A program made the position numbers and the translations under genes. 64,000 nt of DNA from Phallusia mammillata (Eukaryota; Chordata; Ascidiacea; Phlebobranchia; Ascidiidae): the NCBI GenBank assembly GCA_003260075.1, contig QLIY01000654.1, positions 1 through 64,000 on the forward strand, given 5' to 3'. The notes beneath the pieces are model-generated. The model had not been told where the DNA came from. It saw only the letters and a program-made list of their open reading frames with translations, and did not search any database. Below, one piece after another: positions 49,193-58,664 of the stretch. The stretch's first letter is position 1; every line of letters starts with the position of its first letter.

Positions 49193-52100
49193 TTCGCACA
49201 AACTGTTATACGCATACTGAATCCTGAATTGTAGTCTAGAATCAGTTAAGAAATCTTTACATTTCGCAAGTTACTTTAAAGCAGGGGTGTGCAACCTTTG
49301 TTACTGTGAGGCCAAATACAATTGCCAAAATTTGATTGCGGGCCACACCTGTGTGTAACACAAGGTGATTTTTTTTGTTGCTTACCAAATATGCATAACT
49401 ACAAGTAAAATTCGCATTTGATTCTAGCCACAAATTGCCAGGTCGCAGAAAAATAGCATCAGGCGCATCTGCTCAAAAATATATGATAGTTGGACTCGTT
49501 TGCCAGTACATTTGAAATCCAAGAGTCTCTGCGGGCCGCACAACCTTTAATCAAGGGCCGCATTTGGCCCCCAGTCGCAAGTTGCGCACCCCTGCCTTAA
49601 AGCATGGATAAATGATTGACAAGCTGTATCAATAATAGTACTACATAAATACTAATGTTTCAATGAGAAATCCAAAGATCAGTTACTACAATACAGATTT
49701 GCTCAAAGAGAAATTATTGTCAAAAATAAATTGTGTTTTGACATGATAGTTTTCACCAATAAGTAGGGATATTCAAAGTGGAATAACTGGGTATTCTAGA
49801 ATAATTGTTTAGAATCTAAAATAATGAATCGAGTTCTTATATTAATTTCAGCTGAGCAATTGTTAATCTTGACAACAATGAAAGCAAACCAGTTTAACAA
49901 ACTATAAAACCAACAATCGTATTTTAAACAGCGTTTTAGTTTTTTGCTGTTAAAAAGGTTCAAATGTTGGCCTTTCACTGCAAAAAATATAGGCTTAAAA
50001 TATCGGTTTTCGGTCTACTTAAGTATCAAAATAATCGACATCAGCCTTGAAACAATATTGGTCTATCTCTAGTAGACAGTTTTTATGCTAAATATACCTG
50101 GACATTGTGAGGTTTGTAAATTCATAGCCATCATTTGAATGACAGGTTCATGTTCTAAATGTGCTGTGTAGTGTTGAAATTTTGGGTGAATATTATGTGT
50201 TGTGTTGCTGTCCAGAGTAAGCATCGAAATGGTGGCACCTGTAAATAAATTAAGTTGTGTTTAACTTAAAAAAGAAGTCATAGCAAAAAAATACACCTAT
50301 CTCATATCATGGGGGGGGGGCTATTCGCACGAACTGTTATATGCATACTGAATCCTGAATTGTAGTCTAGAGCCAGTTAAGAAATATTTACATTTTGCAA
50401 GTTACCTTAAAGCAGGGGTGTGCAACCTTTGTTACTGTGGGGCCAAATACAATTGCCAAAATTAGATTGCAGGCCACACCTGTGTGTAACACAAGGTGAT
50501 TTTTCTTTGTTGCTGACCAAATAGGCGTAACTACAAGTAAAATTCGCATTTGATTCTAGCCACAAATTGCCAGGTGGGGGGGGGGCACACATCTGTACAA
50601 AGAGAAATTATTGTCAAAAATAAATTGTGTTTTGGCATGATAGTTTTCACCAATAAGTAGAGATATTCAAAGTAGAATAACTGGGTATTCTAGAATAATT
50701 GTTTAGAATCAAAAATATAATGAATCAAGTTCTTATATTAATTTCAGCTGAGCCATTATTAATCTTGAAAACAATGAAAGCAAATCAGTTTAACAAACTA
50801 TAAAACCAACAATCGTATTTTAAACAGCGTTCCAGTTTCTGCTGTTAAAAAGGTTCAAATGTTGGCCTTTTACTGCAAAAAAATATCAGCATTTAATATT
50901 GGTTATTAGTCTACTAAAGTACCAATAATCAGTATCGGTCTAACTCTAGTAGACAGCTTTCATGCTAAAGATACCTGGACATTGTGAGGTTTGTAAATTC
51001 ATAGCCATCATTTGAACGACAGGTTCATGTTCTAAATGTGCTGTGTAGTGTTGAAATTTTGGGTGGGGGGGGGGGCTGCTAAATCGGTTGCCTGCATACT
51101 GAATTTGCCAAAATGTCGTTATTGAGATGCTAGGGAAACATGGTTTGTAGATTATAGAGTGTGCACAAGTGCTAATTTTTCTACTTTGTATTTGACATTG
51201 AATATTTACTCTAACAAAATAGAATTCACAAATTTAGGGTGCAGAATGTGGCGCAGCACGTACCATCATGGGTATGATGCGATCTGTCATATTTGTTTAA
51301 AAAACTGGTTTGCAATGCACATTTGGGGGGGGGGTTCAACTTAAAAAAGAAGTCATAGCAAAAAAATACACCTATCTCATATCATATCCATGCATACCTT
51401 TTTTACTTAGACAAGTAAATACATTTTAATTCTATATAACATGAACAAATGTGCATTGCAAACCAGTTTTTTAAACAAATATGACAGATCGCATGATACC
51501 CATGATGGTACGTGCTGCGCCACATTCTGCACCCTAGGTTTGTGACTTTTATTTTGTTGGAGTAAATATTCAATGTCAAATACAAAGTAGAGAAATTAGC
51601 ACTTGTGCACACTCTATAATCTACAAACCATGTTTCCCTAGCATCTCAATAACGGCATTGAAAGGTTTGGCAAATTCAGTATGTGGTCAACCGATTTAGC
51701 GAAATAAAGAGTGTTTGTCTTGCAATAAAATAGATAAGATATTAACACATATGGGAAATATTAGGATGTTTTTTTGCCTCAGGAAGCTTTACAGTTGTTA
51801 ACATCATACCTTTTTCTGCCAGTTTTAAGGCTTCGTCCAAAGTATCTGGGGAAGGATCACCTACCAAAATATAGACCAACGCCTCTTTTGCCACTGGTCT
51901 GCTTGTGTATGAAAGAAAATCATAAGCTATCTTCACAAAATGTGTATGGGAAGCACACTGGGCAACTTGAATAATCTCTTTGAAAAACTTTCCAAGACCT
52001 GTCAAATTGAAACCCGTTGACGGTTTTCCCGGGGGGGGGGTTAACAAAATGTGTATGGGAAGCACACTGGGCAACTTGGATAATCTCTTTAAAAAACTTT

Positions 52101-55100
52101 CCAAGACCTGTCAAATTGAAACCCGTTGACGGTTTTCCCTGTAAATTAAATAATATGTATTTACAAATGTATTACGAGTACAAATAAACATTTTTTTGCA
52201 ACAAGTCAAAATATGGAGCATAAACTTAAGTTTTTTTCTTTTAAAAGTTTGAGGTAAAACTGTTTCTCAGTTTTTGTACTAAAATACATAAATGAAAAAC
52301 GTACTTTATCAAGATTTTTTATTCGTTTTTGTTTAATTAACTACAGGTTTTGACTTATTTGCTGTGTGAAAACTGCTAATAATTTTTTTAGAAGTTGACT
52401 TACATTATTCACAAAGAACAACTACTTACAGGGGGGGGGGTTTTAATTAACTACAGGTTTTGACTTATTTGCTGTGTGTAAAACTGCTAATATTTTTTTT
52501 AGAAGTTGACTTACATTATTCACAAAGAACAACTACTTACAAAATGATTGTGATAAATTATAATAAAGTAATTACCACAATATCTGATGATTTTTTACAA
52601 ATGCTTGAGTTTGTTTCAGCCAGTCTGATCCAAATATGGTCACTTATGGCTAATGGAAACAGTCTGTTAACCAACACTGACACAACTGACTTTAAGCGCT
52701 GATGTTCCAGTGTTGGTAGAGACCCATGCATTAAAATTAGGATGTCAAGAAATGCTTTGTCACATGCTGTAAATAAAGGTGAATATGTAAAAAATAGTAT
52801 GAAAAAGTAAAAATGGCAAGTAAAAATTATCAGTAAAAAATAGTACATAAAAAAGTAAAAAAACATAAAGTAAAAAAAGTAAAAATAATAAGGAAAAATT
52901 GAAAGTACAAACTTTAATTAAAAAAGTAAAAATAGCTTCGAAATGAGTAAAAAAAGATAAGTAAAAAAACAAGCAAACGACAAAAGTAAAAAATTTAAGA
53001 ATAAAAGTAAAAATAATAAGTAAAAATTAGTACGTAAAAAAAATAAAAGTAAAAAAATAAATAAAGTAAAGATATTTCAAGTAGAAAATAGCATGTAAAA
53101 AGTAAAAATTATAATGTGAACAACAATAATATGAAGTAGGTAAAAATAAAGTAAAAAAAATGAAAAAAGTTTGTCACATGTACTTACCAGGGTTTACAGG
53201 GCCACCAGATTCTCCTAAAAAGTATTGGACACAAACAGTTTGTAAAAGAAACAATACTTTTGAGAGAAAGTGGGTACAACTTCAAGTTTTCATATTTTGT
53301 ATGGATCTAAGCTAAAGAAGTTTTTTGATTCCAGCTATTTTAAATTACAAACAGTAAACTTAAAAAACTTAGGGAAAACTAAAATATATGTAAAATACAA
53401 GCTGTCCAAGCCATTGTTACCACAGAGCCTCATTGACTTTATTTTGTGTCTGAAATAATACAGCAGGTATATATAGGCAAAAACTCAATCTGGAGAGCCT
53501 TAACATGAATTTGATTGGTCAAATTAAATGAAACATTGGGTTCTGTCATTTGAGGCCAAAAAAAAACTGAATGCAATAAATTATTGTTTACATAAAAAAT
53601 AGCAATTTACCTTGTGTTTTCATTCTCAAATGTTAGAACCCCAAAACGCTCTCTAGTTTGCAAAAAAAGACTTTTATGTACTTTTCCCTATTTTTTCCTA
53701 CAACCACTGTATTATTTTAGAGTTGGACCAAAATTGCATCATGGGGCTCTATCACAGGTATCACAATGAGTTGGACAACTTGTGTTTCATGTTGACTTAA
53801 GGTAGAACCAACCTGGACATGGTTCAGATACGACTTTCCACATTCCTTCACCATTGCCTCCACCCGATTCTAAACATATTTGAACTTCACGTTTATCTGA
53901 CTCTGGGCAATCAATGGTGCACAAGGAATTGAGTTTGTTAGTGTCGTTACAAGATGCTGCAGATTCATATATCAAAGCAAGTGGAGGAAAACACAAAGAC
54001 TCTAAGACAACAGGAATGTTAGTATTTAATGCAGGAGTGCAAATAAACAATTAAACGGCCATGACCACTCTTATTTTGTGAATACTGAAGTTTAAATTTT
54101 TTCACACATCTGAAAAGTTTGAGACTGTTTTAGGTTTTGTGGGGGGGGGGTGAGTGGAAATAAATAATTAAACGGCCATGACCACTCTTATTGTGTGAAT
54201 ACTGAAGTCTAAATTTTTTCACACATCTGAAAAGTTTGAGACTGTTTTAGGTTTTGTTAAATGCTGTGCAATTGTTGCCCCAATAGACAATGGTTCAAGA
54301 TTTAGGAATCCATAATAAGGTTTAGCAAAACTTAGCAGACGAAAAAACCTTTGCATCAAAGTTCTAACGTCAAACCAGGGTTCTGGAGTCGTTTCAGATT
54401 TTTTCCAAAACAAAGCCATTATGTTGACCTTGCACAATTTATTGCCATGTTTTTTTTAAAAAAATGGCTGAAAGTTATAGTTGCCAAAAATATCACTCTT
54501 TCCTACAATATATATTTTAAAAGCAATTATGAGGCTACGATCATGGGTCACACATCACTGTGCCACTAACAGTCCTCAAAGTTGAGAGTACTATACACAG
54601 ACAAGCTTTGTCACAATGAGATGACAAAAATTAAGAATTTTATTTGATTACCACCTTCTTCATAAATTTCATTACAAGTACAGACTTTACAGACTGGTAA
54701 ATTTTACAGACTGGTAAATTTTAAAGACTGGTAAATTTTAAAAGTACAGACTGGTAAATTTTAAAATATTTGTTTTCCAACAATTATCGTTTTGGGGTCA
54801 AATTATTTATGTCACCTTCACAAACTGGTATTGATGAATTCCAGTTGCCTCCAGAAAGACATGCAGCTACATTTGATCCAATTAACATAAAATTCGGATT
54901 ACAGCTAAATGAGCATTTTGAATCTTTATTTGATCCATCAGTGCATGAGGGGGGGGGGTCAATTATCGTTTTGATGTCAAATTATTTATGTCACCTTCGC
55001 AAACTGGTATTGATGAATTCCAGTTGCCCCCAGAAAGACATGCAGCCACATTTGATCCAATTAACATGAAATTCGGATCACAGCTAAATGAGCATTTTGA

Positions 55101-58100
55101 ATCTTTATTTGATCCATCAGTGCATGAAACTGTTCCACTATCTAGTGTATTGAAAGCAACACATGCATCAACATCTGACGAAGCCTCTTCTACCAACAAA
55201 AACAGACAAAGAATCATTAAAAGAAAATGTAAGGTGAATATTTTTTGTAGTCTTTTGTAGGTTATATATTTGTAGTCTGTGCCTTACCATACACTTAGCC
55301 CAACCAAATACAACATAATGTGAATACAAAGCACTGTCTTGCTATTTATACAATAATTATCAACATTAAATTACGAAACTTGTTCTGATCCAATCATTAT
55401 TTTTATTTGCACACAATGACAGTAAGGTTTCAACTTATTACCTCCTAGTTGTAGTTACATCTAACATTCCAAACAACTTAGAAACATTGATTTAGTATTA
55501 TATAGCTAAAATAAATTTAATCAGAAAATTTAGCATGTAAAGTGTAGTATAAACTAACTGTACCAAATCTGCTCTTAGAATTAACTCTAATCTCTCCCAT
55601 ACAGTAAACACAACATACTTTTACATTTGGGCTGTTCAGGGCCACTGAGAACCCATGTGCCACCTGTACAAAGAGCATCTTTTGCACCCTCAAATTTCCA
55701 AAGGACGTTGCATGAAAACGTCACAACGGATCCAGAATTGGTCCCATCGCTATATGACATAGTTACAATAATTCCTTCGAATGGTACCGGAACAAAATTT
55801 CCACAAGGCCCTTGAAACATGCAAAAAATATGATGAAAATAACCGCCAAAATAAATGTAAAAAGCAACATGTTATTTTGTCCAAACGTTTAGGCGAATGT
55901 TCATACCACCATCAGTGATATGAAAGGTCACACCAGTTACACCCGTTTAAATCCACTTGAGGCACATTAAATATTGATAAAAAAGGTGGACCGACTTTGA
56001 ATCAATGTTCATTTGGGGTTTATGTTGTTGAATACAAATTCAAGTAACATATGATGCAAGTGTTATTTTCATCATTAAACTCATCATTATCTATATTTAT
56101 GGTGTTGCAAAAGTCCATGGAAGTGCCATGCATGCTGTCATTTAAGGAATAAGTGTGTGCTTTATGTTAGTAAACAATCTATGTTTTGTGGATGAGTTTA
56201 GTTTGGTTTATTCCGCTTGGTAAAAAAACATAGTGACACAAAAAAAAATATATATTCTGAGGTCATCCTACCTTCACATACAGGTGCTGAATCAGTCCAT
56301 TTGCCATCGTTCATACAGAACGCTGAATCTGCTCCTACTCGAGTAAATCCACTATTGCAAGTAAAAGAACATAGAGAACCTGCAGTTGAACCCACAGTAC
56401 AAGACACGAGGCCATTAGTTGGTGCAACAATTGGGACACACTCGATTTCTGCATAAATAACATCAAATGTCATGTATTGAAAAAATGTACCCTTGTACTG
56501 TATAAAGCTCAATTTTATATTGTTGGGGGGGGGGGGAACCCACAGTACAAGACACGAGGCCATTTGCTGGTGCAACAATTGGGACACACTCAATTTCTGC
56601 ATAAATAACATCAAATGTCATGTGTTGAAAAAATGTACCCTTGTACTGTATAAAGCTCAATTTTATATTGTTTATGGATTGTTTAAACCAAGGTTATGAA
56701 GTGAGACCCTAAAAACAATGCGTCAGTTTGCTTAAGTGGTTCTTAACCTGAGGTACATGCACCACTAGGAGTTATGGTACCTGTTACTATGGGGTGTGAG
56801 GGTGCTCAACCATCAGGATTATGAGATATTAGTTACTTTAGAGGAAAATACAACATAGGGTGCTAGGACTGGTTAGAAGTTCAAAAGGGTACCAAAAATA
56901 AAAAAGGTTACTTAAGTCAAGTGAAATTAGAAAGGTGTTGAATTCAGGAATTTTTTAAATGATTCCACAAACACATAAATACAATTGCATATTTTTTAAA
57001 TCAATTAAAAATAAAACAAAGGGTTGCAAATTTTTTTTTTAACTAAACAAAGGGTTGCAAAATTTCATCAATATAATCTGGAAAGGGCACTTTCACAGAT
57101 CAACCATAGTTTGCTTGCAACTAGAGAAACAGGGGACATGCAACACCTAAAATCTGATCCAAGGTTGTGTACATTTTTAAAATTATACCAACTAAACAGT
57201 AAATTTTGATTTAGTATGCTAACAGGTAGTGATGGGACGGGTACCCGGTACTCGGTATCGATGGTATCGAACGATTTCAGTGGTATCGATACTCGTACTC
57301 GGTATCGAAATTTTTTGTCTCAGTTTTCGATACCAACGTGCGAGTACCGAAGGTCCATTTACACCATAAGAATACGGGCAACTTTATGCCAATATTTGCT
57401 TCGGACAGCATAAAATTGGAAAAAAGTTCCGCCAGGTTACGTATATTTTTTTCACTATCGTATGGAGATAACATTTTTCTGCATGTGTGTGTGCACGCCT
57501 GTACCCCGGCCATAACAGATAAATTAGTCAGTGATATACAACTAAGTACAACACTGTACTTAAGTACTCGGTAATCGTACTCGGTATCGAAGGTATATAC
57601 ATGTGGTACTCGTACTCGGTATCGGTACTCGCTTCAAAACCGGGTATCGTCCCATCACTACTAACAGGTATAACAACTTACTGACATACTTTGGTGCTTC
57701 AGGAATTAAAAAATTCTATGAAAACTAACAAGGGTCATTTAGTAACATGTATAACAACTTACTGACACACTCTGGCGCTTCAGGATCACTCAGAACCCAC
57801 GAGCCACTTCCACATAGAGCATCAGTCGCTCCTTCCAGTTTCCAGAAGGTATCGCATGAAAATGTCAACACAGAACCTGGGTTCGTCCCGTCGCTGTATG
57901 ACGTGCTGACAGGTCCTCCACTTAATGTTGGCGGGGGTACAAATGTACCACAATCACCTAATAAGAAAATCAAAATTTGCCCAAATTTACAATCTTCACC
58001 ATGTGGTAAAAAGCACTAAACTATACTTTTAGAAATGTTGCAAGTTTATACCTGTGGAAAGGCGAGCGCTTCCCAAAACTAATACCGTCAACAGTACTGC

Positions 58101-58109
58101 TGAAAACAT
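41916..58109 (-). CDS. Secreted sushi (CCP) and double-vWA protein, about 859 aa
   Basis: Exons in coding order: 58109-58052 (signal peptide MFSAVLLTVLVLGSA), 57957-57763, 56448-56272, 55810-55619, 55189-54995, 54001-53813, 53214-53188, 52766-52576, 52029-51810, 50238-50098, 48528-48337, 45142-44855, the exon at minus 43418-43510 (complete only in the inverted copy 43901-44115 +), 42672-42450 and 42085-41916. Most exons are phase 1-1 modules. Four CCP-like domains with four Cys and a Trp near the end come first, then a Cys-rich module and vWA 1 (three exons). Two more CCPs and vWA 2 (three exons) follow. VWA 2 keeps the metal site DISGS; vWA 1 reads MHGSLP there, so it should not bind metal the usual way. 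The makeup recalls SVEP1 and complement-type adhesion proteins, but there is no protease, EGF or membrane span. An extracellular binding role is inferred. G or C runs cut four exons. Confidence 0.83.
42981..43062 (-). pseudogene. Truncated copy of a vWA 2 exon
   Basis: It matches the acceptor half of the exon at 42450-42672 (VELDLANYPMSQILFIVDN) and starts at the C run 42972-42981. It is an allele fragment and not an extra vWA exon. Confidence 0.7.
43522..44217 (+). other. Inverted allele segment carrying a vWA exon
   Basis: The segment lies between a C run (43511-43521) and an N (44218). It is the reverse complement of flanking sequence: its left part matches 44370-44520 and its right part matches 43320-43510. 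It holds the only complete copy of the first vWA 2 exon (43901-44115), with the motif ILVVVDISGSKS. I read it as a misplaced contig and not a biological inversion. Confidence 0.72.
44219..44357 (-). other. Second copy of 44731-44868
   Basis: Same orientation as the gene and about 97% alike by eye, from the N at 44218 to the G run at 44358. It covers the possible extra exon described at 44636-44815 and the start of the donor of the preceding CCP exon. Confidence 0.65.
44636..44815 (-). CDS. Possible extra exon of the sushi/vWA gene, 60 codons
   Basis: It is open in the phase the gene needs. The acceptor is TTTGCAG, the donor is a weak GTTACA, and the length is 180 nt with phase 1-1, as for the other modules. 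The product reads VHIEGIVQNVADLPSIHIYD then KNLSAIEFKPTIGALF, with no Cys. Skipping it also keeps the frame, so it may be alternative or intronic. The second copy shows one silent and one replacement change. Confidence 0.35.
45394..45745. mobile_element. hAT-like element, CAGTGGTTCTTAACC family
   Basis: The left end is CAGTGGTTCTTAACCTGG and the right end is CGGTTAACAACCACTA. The flanks show CACTAGGG on the left and CACTAGTG on the right, 7 of 8 matching if the last bases of the element are lost. It seems nested in another repeat (CTGTGGTTCTTAATCTG). Confidence 0.5.
45967..46226. mobile_element. hAT-type MITE, TSD GTTTAGAT
   Basis: It begins CAGTGGTTTTCAACCTTTTT and ends GCAGGTTGAAAACCACTG. 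The 8-bp duplication GTTTAGAT is perfect on both sides. Its two halves recur in reversed order at 47093-47192 (right half) and 47203-47411 (left half), split by a G run. It lies in an intron of the sushi/vWA gene. Confidence 0.88.
48638..48770 (-). pseudogene. Truncated copy of a CCP exon
   Basis: It matches the acceptor part of the CCP exon at 48337-48528 (QIEHGRPVCSFIPS) and ends at the G run 48628-48637. The donor half is missing. The copy differs at a few bases, some of them silent, as for a second allele. Confidence 0.68.
49123..49189 (+). repeat. Poly-G tract, 67 bases
   Basis: The longest G run in the window. It cuts a TAGTGATGGGACG-family element (48795-49122). The sequence after it (TTATTCGCACAAACTGTTAT) recurs after the G run at 50311. 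Confidence 0.85.
49282..49594. mobile_element. hAT-type MITE, near-perfect TSD
   Basis: The left end is CAGGGGTGTGCAACCTTTG and the right end is AAGTTGCGCACCCCTG. The flanks CTTTAAAG and CCTTAAAG match at 7 of 8 positions. The allelic copy, from about 50414, has CCTTAAAG on its left, which explains the single mismatch. Confidence 0.8.
50975..51064 (-). pseudogene. Truncated copy of the third vWA 1 exon
   Basis: It matches the donor side of the exon at 50098-50238 and is cut by the G run at 51065-51075. It is an allele fragment. Confidence 0.68.
51076..51324 (+). other. Inverted copy of intronic sequence
   Basis: The stretch between G runs at 51065 and 51325 is the reverse complement of about 51440-51690, with some differences. 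The shared open frame (CTSANFSTLYLTLNIYS) has replacement changes in both copies and no splice support, so it is not called as coding. Confidence 0.65.
52041..52138 (-). pseudogene. Second copy of the start of the middle vWA 1 exon
   Basis: This holds the acceptor (TTTACAG) and the first third of the exon whose full length is at 51810-52029. The two lie on either side of the G run at 52031-52040. In the real genome they should be one exon of 220 nt. Confidence 0.72.
52780..53165. repeat. A-rich GTAAAA low-complexity tract
   Basis: A run of degenerate AAAAGTAAAAATAATAAGT-like units inside an intron of the sushi/vWA gene. On the minus strand it is pyrimidine-rich. The open frames here are Phe-rich and come from composition alone. 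Confidence 0.8.
54685..54766. repeat. Short tandem repeat, unit about 20 bp
   Basis: Four to five copies of ACAGACTGGTAAATTTTA, with small changes, in an intron of the sushi/vWA gene. Confidence 0.75.
54815..54948 (-). pseudogene. Truncated copy of a CCP exon
   Basis: It matches the donor two-thirds of the exon at 54995-55189 and ends at the G run 54949-54958. It is an allele fragment. Confidence 0.7.
56537..56596 (-). pseudogene. Truncated copy of a CCP exon start
   Basis: It matches the acceptor part of the exon at 56272-56448 (IECVPIVAPANGLVSC against IECVPIVAPTNGLVSC). It is bounded by the G run at 56525-56536. Confidence 0.7.
57227..57660. mobile_element. hAT-type MITE with TAGTGATGGGAC ends, TSD CTAACAGG
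   Basis: It starts TAGTGATGGGACGGGTACC and ends GGTATCGTCCCATCACTA. The 8-bp duplication CTAACAGG is perfect on both sides. The body repeats GGTATCGATACTCGTACTCG-like units. Partial relatives are at about 34217-34700, 48548-48627 and 48795-49122. Confidence 0.85.
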
Positions 58110-58664
58110 CAAGCTTTCTCACAGATTTGGCAATTCCCAAGACACCACAACATTAGGTAACAACAGCAAACCACACTCAAAAATAAAGATCTGCCATTAA
58201 TAAAATACAAAAAAAAACAAGTTGACAAAGCTGTCGTGGGTTATGTTCGCTACAGCGATTACGCGCCAATCTATTCTGATCTTTTTTTTCCCGTTTACCG
58301 TATTTATCCAACTTCAAATTAGTTTTTAACTTCGATGATAGATCTTCATGACAATTTATGAGCTGACCTTTTGATCACAAACAACTGCTGGTTTATCTTA
58401 CAAATTGATATTTTTCAAAATTTTTGGTCAAAAATAATCTGGTAATTTTGTTCGCAACTTGAATCTTGCTTAAATATAAAACTCCATTTTCACTCCCAAA
58501 TCTAAATTCGTCGGTGGTGTCTGTGACCTACCGTAACCGAACCCAGATTTTAAAAATGCGACGGATACCGTTTAAAGTTTCAGCAGTCATGCGTAAAGAC
58601 ATGGGGACGTTCTCTTTTTGCGAAAGTTCGGTGAAGTAAAGGTGCGAAAAAATCCAGCGGAATC
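58110..58664. promoter_or_regulatory. Shared upstream region of the sushi/vWA gene and RPL12
   Basis: These 555 bases separate two head-to-head start codons, so they must hold the promoter and 5' UTR of both genes unless unseen 5' exons exist. No clear TATA box is seen on the RPL12 side. Confidence 0.5.
58612..58619 (+). promoter_or_regulatory. Candidate TOP start (CTCTTTTT) of RPL12
   Basis: A C followed by an unbroken pyrimidine stretch lies about 45 nt upstream of the RPL12 ATG. Animal ribosomal protein mRNAs usually start this way, which puts them under growth-linked translation control. The position fits, but no transcript start is shown. Confidence 0.4.

Noticed and set aside
51159..51612. 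Pair of open frames (CTSANFSTLYLTLNIYS) on opposite strands
   Set aside because: They are the two copies of one inverted fragment, differ by replacement changes, and do not fit the phase of the flanking vWA exons, which join directly.
52558..52972. Phe-rich open frames on the minus strand
   Set aside because: Beyond the vWA exon at 52576-52766 they reflect the A-rich tract and have no splice support.
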